A stretch of 64,000 nucleotides of DNA from Limnohabitans sp. MORI2 (lineage in GTDB: Bacteria; Pseudomonadota; Gammaproteobacteria; Burkholderiales; Burkholderiaceae_C): the NCBI RefSeq assembly GCF_027925025.1, contig NZ_AP027058.1, positions 496,001 to 560,000 of the forward strand, given 5' to 3'. The position numbers and the translations under genes were made by a program. The number at the start of each line of letters is the position of its first letter. The stretch's first letter is position 1. This document shows, piece by piece, positions 15,969 to 23,402 of this stretch. The notes under the pieces are model-generated. The model was given only the letters and a program-made list of their open reading frames with translations. It had not been told where the DNA came from and made no database searches.

Positions 15969-16763
15969 TTATACCCAGTCAATCGGCACATGCTGGCCGG
16001 CTGAGGCTAAAAGTTGTTGACGTTTCACACGTAAATCGAGGTTAGGTGCAGGCCATTTTTTGTAGATAGACAAGTAATCCGTCACAGTTTGCATGCCATT
16101 GCTTTGGCTGTTCCCGCCACGACGGTCGTGCTGGTTGACATAGTCTTTGTAGACCATGGCGCCGGTGATGTTGGCGTGCACAAAGGGGGTGTCGCTGGCA
16201 ACGTTGAGCAAAAAGTCCCAGTCGTCCAAGCTTGAAAGGTGGGGGTCTTGCAACCGACCATGCACAGCCTCACGGGGAAAAATTACGCTGTGATTCAGGA
16301 TGAAATTCTTGACGTACAACGCGTTGAAGTCAGCATTTGCTACTGAGAAGGCTTGCCCTGGTTGAGGGGGGAGGTCTGGTTGAGAGCGATCTTCTTGAAT
16401 GACGCAGTAGTTGGTGTAAATCACCGAGCCTGGGTTATCCAAGGTTGTCAAAAAAGCACGTTCTAAATAATCAATGCTGAACGCATCATCATCATCTAAG
16501 AAGATCACGTATTTCCCACGCGCCATGGAAAGACCTACGTTTCGACTCAGTGCAGGCCCAAGTTTGCCGATTCGTTTGCAAAAACTGTCTTGCTCACGCA
16601 GGTTTTGGCTGATCACATGCATGGTGGCTGCATCCACTGTGTCAGCCACCACAATCATTTCGTGATCTGTGAAGGTATTGGCGCAGACCGATTGCATGGC
16701 ACGCGCAAGCAACCGTGGTCGCTCATGCGTTGCGATGATGATGCTGAAATAAGGCGGCTTCAT
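15969..16763 (-). CDS. Glycosyltransferase family 2 protein
   Basis: A 264-residue GT-A glycosyltransferase. The classic start FSIIIATHERPRLLARAMQSV is followed by the metal-binding FLDDDDAF at about residue 85 and by LSSLDDWDFLL, the acceptor-side ED/DD motif. The start at 16763 gives an ATGA overlap with the stop of the upstream TPR-GT9 gene, implying translational coupling; the longer reading inside that gene is not needed. No membrane segments. It probably extends the glycan. Confidence 0.85.
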   Translation of the reverse strand: MKPPYFSIIIATHERPRLLARAMQSVCANTFTDHEMIVVADTVDAATMHVISQNLREQDSFCKRIGKLGPALSRNVGLSMARGKYVIFLDDDDAFSIDYLERAFLTTLDNPGSVIYTNYCVIQEDRSQPDLPPQPGQAFSVANADFNALYVKNFILNHSVIFPREAVHGRLQDPHLSSLDDWDFLLNVASDTPFVHANITGAMVYKDYVNQHDRRGGNSQSNGMQTVTDYLSIYKKWPAPNLDLRVKRQQLLASAGQHVPIDWV

Positions 16764-18265
16764 GCGTTGAACCGATCCGTGAGTTCTCGCGCCAATGCTT
16801 CCACGACGGGGAGCCATGCTTTGGGTTCAGGTTGTCGAAAGAGTTGCACGCTGGGATACCAGGGGGAATCTGTGCGGTCGAGTAACCAACGGAAATCAGG
16901 GGCAAACGGCAACATAACCCAAGTGGGTATTCCTAGCGCACTGGTGAGATGGGCGACGGAGGTGTCGACTGTGATCACGACATCCAGTTCGCTGGCTAGG
17001 CCAGCTGTTTCATTGAAAGAGGTGAGTGCGGGGCGCCAATCATGCAAATTCGACCACAGACGTAAGCGCGCCTCGTCATAGGGGCGAATCTCTGTTTGCA
17101 AAATGTGGAAATCCATGTCCATCGCCAACAGTGGCGACAGTTGGTCCAGCGTCATGCTCCGGTTGTGATCGTTCACATGTGTGGTGCTGCCTGACCAGCT
17201 GATGCCAATTTGTGGACGAGACCGTTGAGGGACCCGTTGTCGCCATGCCTGACGGACGACGGCATCCGCTTTCAAGTAGCTGGGCGTGGCTGGAATGGTG
17301 TCAAGTTGCGTCTCGAAAATGCGAGGCAAGCTCATCAGGGTGATGTGGCAATCATGCGCAGGCAAGGTGTCTGCTGTTTGGCGTGAAGACACCACTTGTA
17401 AGGCTGGATGCATGCTGCTGAGTAACTCGATCAGTGCAGGCTCGACAGAAAGAATCACATGGATTCCGCGCTGCTGCAGCAGCAATGCGTATCGCGCAAA
17501 TTGAATTTGATCACCTAGGCCTTGCTCAGGGCAAATCAACAAGCGTTGGCCTGTGATGTCTTGCACACCATCCCACAGTGGCGTTCGCATGGGGACTGTG
17601 GGGTTGTTTAAAAAGTTGCTTGTTTGAAAGCGTTTTTCATAACACTGCCAGCCCTCTTTGAATGAGCCGCTGAGCAACAAGTCAAACGATAGGTTGTATT
17701 CGTACTCGGGGTTGTCGGGGTTGAGGGCCATCGCCTTGCGCAAATCAGCCATGCTTTCATCGATCTGGAGTAGTGCACGGTGGGCATTGCTGCGAGCCAT
17801 GTAGGCCGATGTGACCGTTGGATCAAGCTTGATGGCTTGATTGGCAGCTTGAATCGCCAGTAAGAATTTTTCTTGCTGCACCAAAACTTGGGCTTGTCTT
17901 GCATGCGAGAGTGCTTTTTTCGGACGCAACGCGATGGCCGCGCTGATGCTCAAAAATGCATCGTCAAACATGTGCATCTTGGCTTGTACGTCAGACAGGT
18001 TTTCAAACGCATCGGCGAAGTCGATCTTGATTTGCAGTGCAGCACAGTAGCAATCGATGGCTTTGAGGTATTGCTGCTCTTGGTGGTGCGCGACGCCTTT
18101 GCAGTAATAAAACTGAGCATCGTCTGGAAATTCGTCTAAGGCGAGGCCATACCAATGGGCCGCATCCTCAAAATTTTCGGATTGCATCAATGCCGCGCCT
18201 TGGCGTAGCAAGGCCTCCCGCGTTGCAGCGGGCGTCGAGGACGGGCGAACTTGCGATGTGCTCAT
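16760..18265 (-). CDS. TPR protein with GT9-like glycosyltransferase domain
   Basis: A 501-residue protein, first gene of the minus-strand glycosylation operon. Residues ~1-230 are TPRs (AHWYGLALDEFPDDAQFYYCKGVA, ADAFENLSDVQAKM). The C-terminal ~270 residues resemble GT9 heptosyltransferases: LLICPEQGLGDQIQFARYA (donor-domain glycine-rich entry), QIGISWSGS, and DVVITVDTSVAHLTSALG, the hallmark D-T-S-x-A-H-L. Such TPR-GT9 fusions recur in flagellin-modification islands. The start at 18265 is chosen because a sigma54-type site at 18309-18324 would start the transcript just upstream; no good Shine-Dalgarno sequence is visible for either candidate start. Confidence 0.78.
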   Translation of the reverse strand: MSTSQVRPSSTPAATREALLRQGAALMQSENFEDAAHWYGLALDEFPDDAQFYYCKGVAHHQEQQYLKAIDCYCAALQIKIDFADAFENLSDVQAKMHMFDDAFLSISAAIALRPKKALSHARQAQVLVQQEKFLLAIQAANQAIKLDPTVTSAYMARSNAHRALLQIDESMADLRKAMALNPDNPEYEYNLSFDLLLSGSFKEGWQCYEKRFQTSNFLNNPTVPMRTPLWDGVQDITGQRLLICPEQGLGDQIQFARYALLLQQRGIHVILSVEPALIELLSSMHPALQVVSSRQTADTLPAHDCHITLMSLPRIFETQLDTIPATPSYLKADAVVRQAWRQRVPQRSRPQIGISWSGSTTHVNDHNRSMTLDQLSPLLAMDMDFHILQTEIRPYDEARLRLWSNLHDWRPALTSFNETAGLASELDVVITVDTSVAHLTSALGIPTWVMLPFAPDFRWLLDRTDSPWYPSVQLFRQPEPKAWLPVVEALARELTDRFNA

Positions 18266-18308
18266 GACTGTTTTTTTGACACTGAAAACCATAAAACAAT
18301 GGCTGATA

Positions 18309-18324
18309 CGCAATATGTAAGCCA
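18309..18324 (-). promoter_or_regulatory. Candidate sigma54 promoter of the glycosyltransferase operon
   Basis: Read on the minus strand: TGGCTTACATATTGCG, with the invariant GG and GC exactly ten bases apart and TGGC plus TTGC cores. The middle ACG is not conserved. It predicts a transcript start near 18297, about 30 bases before the chosen start codon. It diverges from the plus-strand sigma54 site 47 bases away. Confidence 0.55.
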
Positions 18325-18370
18325 AGTTTTTCCGTCAGCTGAGGGTGTCAAGTAAAGCGGCAAAGCTAGT

Positions 18371-18386
18371 TGGCACAGAAATCGCT
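18371..18386 (+). promoter_or_regulatory. sigma54 promoter of the small TPR gene and second GT41 gene
   Basis: TGGCACAGAAATCGCT: TGGCAC then GC with the exact ten-base GG-to-GC spacing. Predicted start near 18397, about 30 bases before the ATG at 18428. A CGGCAA box (18358-18363) lies just upstream. Confidence 0.8.
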
Positions 18387-18427
18387 TGGTGTTCCCTAAC
18401 TTAATTTGCACAACCAGGAGTTTTCAG

Positions 18428-18892
18428 ATGACCCTTATCCAAGAATTGATGAACCAAAGCGCAACCGGCAGCTTGCTGCAAGGTGGCAACATCAAGCGAT
18501 TCAGCCCTTTGGAAATCCGCGAAACCATTCAAACCTTGGTGGCGACTGAACAGATCGAAACAGCCTATGCCTTGGGTGAAGCGGGCCTGGCTATTTACCC
18601 TTCCAGCGAAGACATGCTCGCCATTTGTGGCTTGCTCGCTGTGATGCGCCAAGACTGGCCAGCTGCCGTAGAGCTGCTGCAAGACTTGGTCGAATTGCAG
18701 GGCGCCAATATTCAACCGTTCACTTATGTGATGTTGGTTCGCGCATTGCGCTGCAACTTGGACCCCGCAGGTGCATTGAAGATGGCTAACCAAGGCTTGC
18801 ATTTTTACCCTGGTCAATTGGAGTTGGAAGCTGAACGTCTCGCTCTGGACGAGTTCGCCGGTCTCATGGCCACTTCAGCCCACACCCACTAA
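18428..18892 (+). CDS. Small TPR-like protein, possible flagellar export chaperone
   Basis: A 154-residue helical protein. It shows two or three TPR-like helical pairs (ETAYALGEAGLAIYPSSEDM, DWPAAVELLQDLVELQG, PAGALKMANQGLHFYPGQ) and no signal peptide or membrane segment. The architecture resembles small TPR chaperones of type III systems (LcrH/HrpB1-like in size), but no family can be named with certainty. The start is set by AGGAG 7 bases before the ATG. A sigma54 promoter lies directly upstream. It may bind flagellin or a giant repeat protein before export, or help the GT41 enzyme encoded next; both are inferences. Confidence 0.7.
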   Translation: MTLIQELMNQSATGSLLQGGNIKRFSPLEIRETIQTLVATEQIETAYALGEAGLAIYPSSEDMLAICGLLAVMRQDWPAAVELLQDLVELQGANIQPFTYVMLVRALRCNLDPAGALKMANQGLHFYPGQLELEAERLALDEFAGLMATSAHTH

Positions 18893-18894
18893 AG

Positions 18895-18921
18895 CGGCAA
18901 CTTTTGCCGCTATGGCGGCAA
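18895..18921 (+). promoter_or_regulatory. Three CGGCAA/TTGCCG boxes between the TPR and GT41 genes
   Basis: CGGCAA at 18895, TTGCCG at 18904 and CGGCAA at 18916. The first two form a perfect 8-base hairpin (AGCGGCAA / TTGCCGCT, CTT loop), so an attenuating hairpin is an alternative. The same hexamer occurs five times upstream of flagellin 2 and once beside the 18371 promoter, so enhancer-protein binding is preferred. Confidence 0.5.
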
Positions 18922-18946
18922 AGTTTTGCCATGGCTTGCCATTTTT

Positions 18947-20722
18947 ATGGACCTTGAAGAAATCAGTCAGTTGGGCTTAGACCAAGTCATCCAATTGGCT
19001 GAGCATTTTCAAACCACAGGGCGCACCGCAGATGCGATTGCGCTCTATGGTCTATGGAACCAACACAGTGAGTCGAATGATCGACACATTGGTTGGTTCA
19101 ACCAAGGTGTCATGCAGCTCAATGCGGGCGACATCGAAGGTGCAGAGCAGGCTTACCGTGAAAGTTTGAATTTATTCCCGGGCTTTGCGCAGGCACGCAT
19201 CAACCTTGGCCTATTGCTTGAGCGCAAGGGTCAACATGACGATGCCATGCTGCAGTGGAGTCAAGTGGCTGCATCGGGCTACTTGCAAGGTTCAGCGAAT
19301 CTCGACTTGCAAGCTTTGGCGCTCAACCACATTGGGCGTCTGCAAGAGCAACTCAAGCATTACGACCTAGCTGAAAACGCGCTCACGCAAAGCTTGCAGC
19401 TCAAAGCCAGACAAGCCGATGCCTTGCAACATTGGGTGCATCTGCGCAGCAAACAATGCAAATGGCCCGCCATGCAAGCGTTGCCCGGCGTGCCGGTGAA
19501 TTTGATGCTCACGCACACCTCGCCACTGGCCATGTTGGCTTTGCATGACGACCCTGCCTTGCAACTCATGGCAGCACAAGCGTTCGTTCAACGCAAATTT
19601 AATTTACCGACCCATCGCCTTTGCGTTCATGCACCTTATGCACATGAACGCATTCGGATTGGCTATTTATCGGGTGACTTATGTACCCATGCGGTTGGTC
19701 TGTTGATGGCTGAATTGCTGGAAGCCCATGATCGAGATCGGTTCGAGGTGTACGCCTTTGACTACAGTCCTGAAGATGGCAGCGAATACCGTCAACGGTT
19801 GAAGCAGGCGTTTGATCATGTGGTGGATATTCGCGCTTTAGATGACACGCAAGCTGCTGCTGAAATTGCATTCGCAGAAATTGATGTACTGATTGATTTG
19901 CACGGCCTGAGTTCTGGCGCACGGCCAGGCATTTTGGCCATGCAGCCAGCACCTTTGCAGGGAACATACCTTGGCTTCATCGGCACCACAACCTTGCCAT
20001 GGTTGCAGTTTGTGGTGACCGATCGATTCACTTTCCCTGAGTCGCTCATTCCATTTTTCTCGGAAAAACCGCTTTATGTGGAGGGGAGCTTTTTACCTCT
20101 TCACCACACCCCCACAGCCGAGTGTCGCGAAACCCGATCAGATTTGGGTTTGCCACAAGACGCCTTTGTGATGGTGTGCTTCAACAATGTCTATAAATTC
20201 AATCCACAGATGTTTGCCACATGGATGAACATCTTGAAACGTGTGGACGATGCCGTTCTGTGGCTGCTCGATGACAATCCCAGCGCCACCCGTGAGCTGA
20301 AAAAGCACATCGCAGCGCATGGCATTGAACTCGAGCGTGTGGTGTTCACCCAGCGAACCTCACATGTGCAATACCGTACACGCATGCAATTGGCGGATGT
20401 CTTTTTAGACACCACACCGTACAACTCAGGCTCCACAGCCAGAGATGTCATTGACAGCGGTTTGCCGATGGTCACCCTGAGTGGACGTACGTGCGTGTCA
20501 CGCATGGCGGGGAGCTTGTTGCATGCGGCAGGCTTAGATGATTTGATCACCTATAGCCATGCAGATTACGAGAATTTGGTGGTCGATTTGGCGCACGACC
20601 GTACGCGCCTAGCGTCTTATCGACAGCAATTGCTCCAAGGCGTGGCAGCGCGACTTGATGCACCTAAAAAGCTGGTCAAAAGCCTAGAGGCTCAGTTGCT
20701 GCAAATGGTCAAGACCCTTTAA
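18947..20722 (+). CDS. TPR-containing O-GlcNAc-transferase-like (GT41) protein 2
   Basis: A 591-residue second GT41-type protein. Residues ~1-185 hold TPRs (DIEGAEQAYRESLNLFPGFAQA, YDLAENALTQSLQLKARQADA). The catalytic part begins at IRIGYLSGDLCTHAVGLLMAE (His retained) and continues through ARPGILAMQPAPLQGTYLGF, CFNNVYKFNP (Lys retained) and DTTPYNSGSTARDVI. In that last loop the usual HTT is replaced by GST, unlike protein 1, so substrate or activity may differ. The ATG at 18947 is the first in frame; there is no strong ribosome site. It is probably co-transcribed with the small TPR gene from the sigma54 promoter. Confidence 0.83.
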   Translation: MDLEEISQLGLDQVIQLAEHFQTTGRTADAIALYGLWNQHSESNDRHIGWFNQGVMQLNAGDIEGAEQAYRESLNLFPGFAQARINLGLLLERKGQHDDAMLQWSQVAASGYLQGSANLDLQALALNHIGRLQEQLKHYDLAENALTQSLQLKARQADALQHWVHLRSKQCKWPAMQALPGVPVNLMLTHTSPLAMLALHDDPALQLMAAQAFVQRKFNLPTHRLCVHAPYAHERIRIGYLSGDLCTHAVGLLMAELLEAHDRDRFEVYAFDYSPEDGSEYRQRLKQAFDHVVDIRALDDTQAAAEIAFAEIDVLIDLHGLSSGARPGILAMQPAPLQGTYLGFIGTTTLPWLQFVVTDRFTFPESLIPFFSEKPLYVEGSFLPLHHTPTAECRETRSDLGLPQDAFVMVCFNNVYKFNPQMFATWMNILKRVDDAVLWLLDDNPSATRELKKHIAAHGIELERVVFTQRTSHVQYRTRMQLADVFLDTTPYNSGSTARDVIDSGLPMVTLSGRTCVSRMAGSLLHAAGLDDLITYSHADYENLVVDLAHDRTRLASYRQQLLQGVAARLDAPKKLVKSLEAQLLQMVKTL

Positions 20723-20735
20723 TAAGGGGGAAGCC

Positions 20736-20762
20736 TTTAGTTTGAGCATCAGCATCCGATAC
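20736..20762 (+). promoter_or_regulatory. sigma28 (FliA) promoter of the metalloprotease gene
   Basis: TTTAGTTT, an 11-base spacer, then TCCGATAC: six of eight matches in each half to TAAAGTTT-N11-GCCGATAA with exact spacing. It lies directly after the GT41 gene and before the M10 protease gene. Confidence 0.65.
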
Positions 20763-20781
20763 AAGAAAGTCCACTTTCTTG
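20762..20781 (+). promoter_or_regulatory. Perfect 9-base palindrome after the sigma28 site
   Basis: CAAGAAAGT and ACTTTCTTG separated by CC. It overlaps the expected transcript start of the protease gene, so it could be an operator. It could also be a weak terminator for the upstream GT41 gene, although no T-run follows. Confidence 0.4.
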
Positions 20782-20833
20782 TTTGAGTTGCTGCGTGTCA
20801 CTTTCGGTTTCCTTCACATCTGGTTTGTCCCCC

Positions 20834-23353
20834 ATGCAAAGCATGGCGTTGGGCAGTGCCACGGCTGTGACGGTCACGCAGGCCATGATGGCCAAAAATG
20901 CCTCACCCGTGGTCGTGCAAGACAGCTTGGCCAATGTGCAAGCCAATGTGGCCGGTTTACAAAAGTTGGCAGCGAGTGGCAAGCTCAGTGGCTTCAGCTT
21001 GTCTGAAGCCAACCCTGTGGTGAGTTTGAGCGCTTCACAACTCAACAGCAGCGCAGCGTTGCTGACGAAATTCAATACATCGGGCATAGCGGTGGCGGTG
21101 CAAGACACGGCAGCCAATCTGACACGTTCGTCAGCCAAGCTTTCGCCTGAAATGCAGGTGCGAGTGCAAGACACCTCGACACGCATGATGGCCAGTTTGA
21201 GCGCTTTAGAGTCATTGGCGGCGAGTCAAAAGTTGGATGCCGTGAGTCTGACCGATAGCCCCAGTCGGCTGACATTCAAAGTCAGTCAGTGGACGGGCAC
21301 GAGCGTTTTGCGCCCGCTGCTCAATGTGGCCGTGGATGTGCTGGATACTGCGGCGAATGTGGCTGGCACCAGCTTGGCGCAGGCTGATCGAGTGACAGTC
21401 AAAGACTCGGTCTCGGCAGTGTTGCGCAACTTTGAAGCCTTGCGTAGCAAAGCGGCCAGTGGTGAGCTCGATGCAGTGGTGTTAACTGACAAAAAACCAG
21501 CGCTCACCTTAACGGCCGCGCAATACCTTGGCAGCGAAGCATTGCGTGCCAAATTACAAGGCGTGAACTACACCATCAAAGATACGGCGCAAGCCATTGC
21601 TGACAACGCTCAGGCTTTGAGTGGGTTAGCGGTGACGGTGGTTGACACTGTGGCTCAAGTGCAAGCCAACATCGACGCTTTACAAAGTTTTGCAGCGGGG
21701 GGGAAGTTGACGGGTGTGAAGTTCACAGACAGCAGTCAACCCGTCCTGTCGCTGACAGTGACACAAGCGAAAGGAATTGGTGCGATTGCTGGCGTTGGTA
21801 TCAAACTGACAGATACAGCCGCCAATATTCAAAACAATTTTGATGCATTGGTGGCCAATAAAAAAATCACGGCCATTCAGTTGACAGATACGGCACGCCC
21901 TGTTTTGCAGCTGAGTGAAGCGCAGTACAAAAAGGGTAGCGCCTTGCTCGCCAAGGTGTCAGGTGCTGCGGTTGCGGTTCAATTCAATGGCAATTACAAC
22001 GATTACAAAATCAAAGCCAACACGGACGGCACGTATTCAGTCGGAAACGCCAAATACAAAGGGGTGAACATCTTTGCATTTCGGGACACCAGTACCTTTG
22101 CGGATACTGGGGACGCCAATATCAATGCCATGCTGCTAGGTGGAACGCCTTATTGGTGGCGTGATAGTGCTAACTCGCTCACGACCTCAGATGTGCAAGT
22201 CAAGGCCGGTGTCTATGCCTTAGGCGAGGGGAGTAGCCGCCAAACGTTCACCTATAGTTTTTTACAAAAAGCCAACGTGGCAGGGACTGAGGATGGCGTG
22301 GGTTTCCAATCCATGAGTGCCACTCAACGTCAGGCTGTCCGTGATGCCTTTACCTATCTCTCGAGCATCATTCCGGTCACGTTTGAGGAGTCCAATCAAG
22401 CGGGCCAAGCAGACATCAACTTTGGCACCAACGACCAATCGGCCAGAAGTAGCTCAGGCTATGCGAATGTCCCCAACGGCAGTGGTGACCACGGGGTGTA
22501 TCTCCTGCTCGACAACGGAGCGGGAAATTTAAACGGTAATATGACGCAGGGGACTTATGGATGGCAAACCCTGATTCATGAAATTGGTCACACACTAGGT
22601 CTTAAACATCCCGGCAACTACAACGCCAGCGGCGGTGGTTCACCTGGGCCATTTCTGAGTAAGGCCTTGGATACCCGCTTGTACACCTTGATGTCTTACA
22701 ACAACCCTGTTGGAAGCATGTTGGTGAGTAGCAAGCGGACAGGCAATGGGTTGGTCAACTACACAGGCACCACGGTCAATCCCAGCACTTACATGATGTT
22801 TGATATGGCCGCCCTGCAGTATTTGTACGGTGTAGGCGATGGCGTGGGCGCTGAGAAATACCAAGTCAGTTCGTTCACTGCCGATTGGACGGGAATGCAG
22901 ACCTTGTGGATGCCAACCGCGGGTGAAATCGACGCCTCTGCAGTGAGCAATGCCAACATCATTGATTTGCGTGCAGGCGCTTTCAGCTCTATCAATGTCA
23001 TTCCTAAAAGCATCACGGATAGTTTTCCAGCCTCATTGAAAAATACGGCCACCTATATTGGGTTGAACAACGTAGGTTTGGCGTATGGCAGTCAAGTCAC
23101 ACAAGTCAAGGGCGGAAGCAGTGACGATGTGTTCTACACCAGCAACCTGTCGGATGCCACGATAGATGGGGGCGCAGGCGAGAACGACACGGTTTATTTG
23201 GCGGGTACGGCTGCCGACTGGGTCATTCGTAACAACAGTTATGTGAATGACAACTTGCATCGCACCGTGCGCTTGACGAACGTGGAAATCGTCAAGTACT
23301 ACAACGCCGACACGGCATCGATCACGCATTCACGCCTCGATCTCGAGGTTTAA
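20834..23353 (+). CDS. Secreted M10 (serralysin-like) metalloprotease with N-terminal VxDTAANV repeats
   Basis: About 839 residues. The first ~370 consist of five to seven diverged repeats of 40-70 residues (V-x-DTAANV-x-N...ALxxLAAxGKLxxVxLTDxxP), a repeat common in type I-secreted RTX-type proteins. A peptidase domain follows with HEIGHTLGLKHPG at about residue 582 (three Zn-binding His and the catalytic Glu) and the Met-turn LMSYNN near 620. The C-terminus has only remnants of calcium-binding RTX motifs (VKGGSSDDVFY, TIDGGAGENDTV) followed by a typical type I tail region. The start is uncertain: a TTG at 20783 is the longest reading, but it would leave a ~14-base leader; the ATGs at 20834 and 20843 are preferred, without a clear ribosome site. 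A sigma28 promoter ties it to late flagellar genes. No type I transporter is in the window. Confidence 0.83.
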   Translation: MQSMALGSATAVTVTQAMMAKNASPVVVQDSLANVQANVAGLQKLAASGKLSGFSLSEANPVVSLSASQLNSSAALLTKFNTSGIAVAVQDTAANLTRSSAKLSPEMQVRVQDTSTRMMASLSALESLAASQKLDAVSLTDSPSRLTFKVSQWTGTSVLRPLLNVAVDVLDTAANVAGTSLAQADRVTVKDSVSAVLRNFEALRSKAASGELDAVVLTDKKPALTLTAAQYLGSEALRAKLQGVNYTIKDTAQAIADNAQALSGLAVTVVDTVAQVQANIDALQSFAAGGKLTGVKFTDSSQPVLSLTVTQAKGIGAIAGVGIKLTDTAANIQNNFDALVANKKITAIQLTDTARPVLQLSEAQYKKGSALLAKVSGAAVAVQFNGNYNDYKIKANTDGTYSVGNAKYKGVNIFAFRDTSTFADTGDANINAMLLGGTPYWWRDSANSLTTSDVQVKAGVYALGEGSSRQTFTYSFLQKANVAGTEDGVGFQSMSATQRQAVRDAFTYLSSIIPVTFEESNQAGQADINFGTNDQSARSSSGYANVPNGSGDHGVYLLLDNGAGNLNGNMTQGTYGWQTLIHEIGHTLGLKHPGNYNASGGGSPGPFLSKALDTRLYTLMSYNNPVGSMLVSSKRTGNGLVNYTGTTVNPSTYMMFDMAALQYLYGVGDGVGAEKYQVSSFTADWTGMQTLWMPTAGEIDASAVSNANIIDLRAGAFSSINVIPKSITDSFPASLKNTATYIGLNNVGLAYGSQVTQVKGGSSDDVFYTSNLSDATIDGGAGENDTVYLAGTAADWVIRNNSYVNDNLHRTVRLTNVEIVKYYNADTASITHSRLDLEV

Positions 23354-23368
23354 CTCCTCTGCAATGAC

Positions 23369-23402
23369 AAACAAAAGTCGATGAATTCGGCTTTTGTTTT
23401 TT
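23369..23402. terminator. Bidirectional terminator between protease and giant repeat gene 2
   Basis: AACAAAAG-T-CGA pairs with TTCG-G-CTTTTGTT, twelve pairs with one G-T, with T-runs on both strands. It separates convergent genes. Confidence 0.8.
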
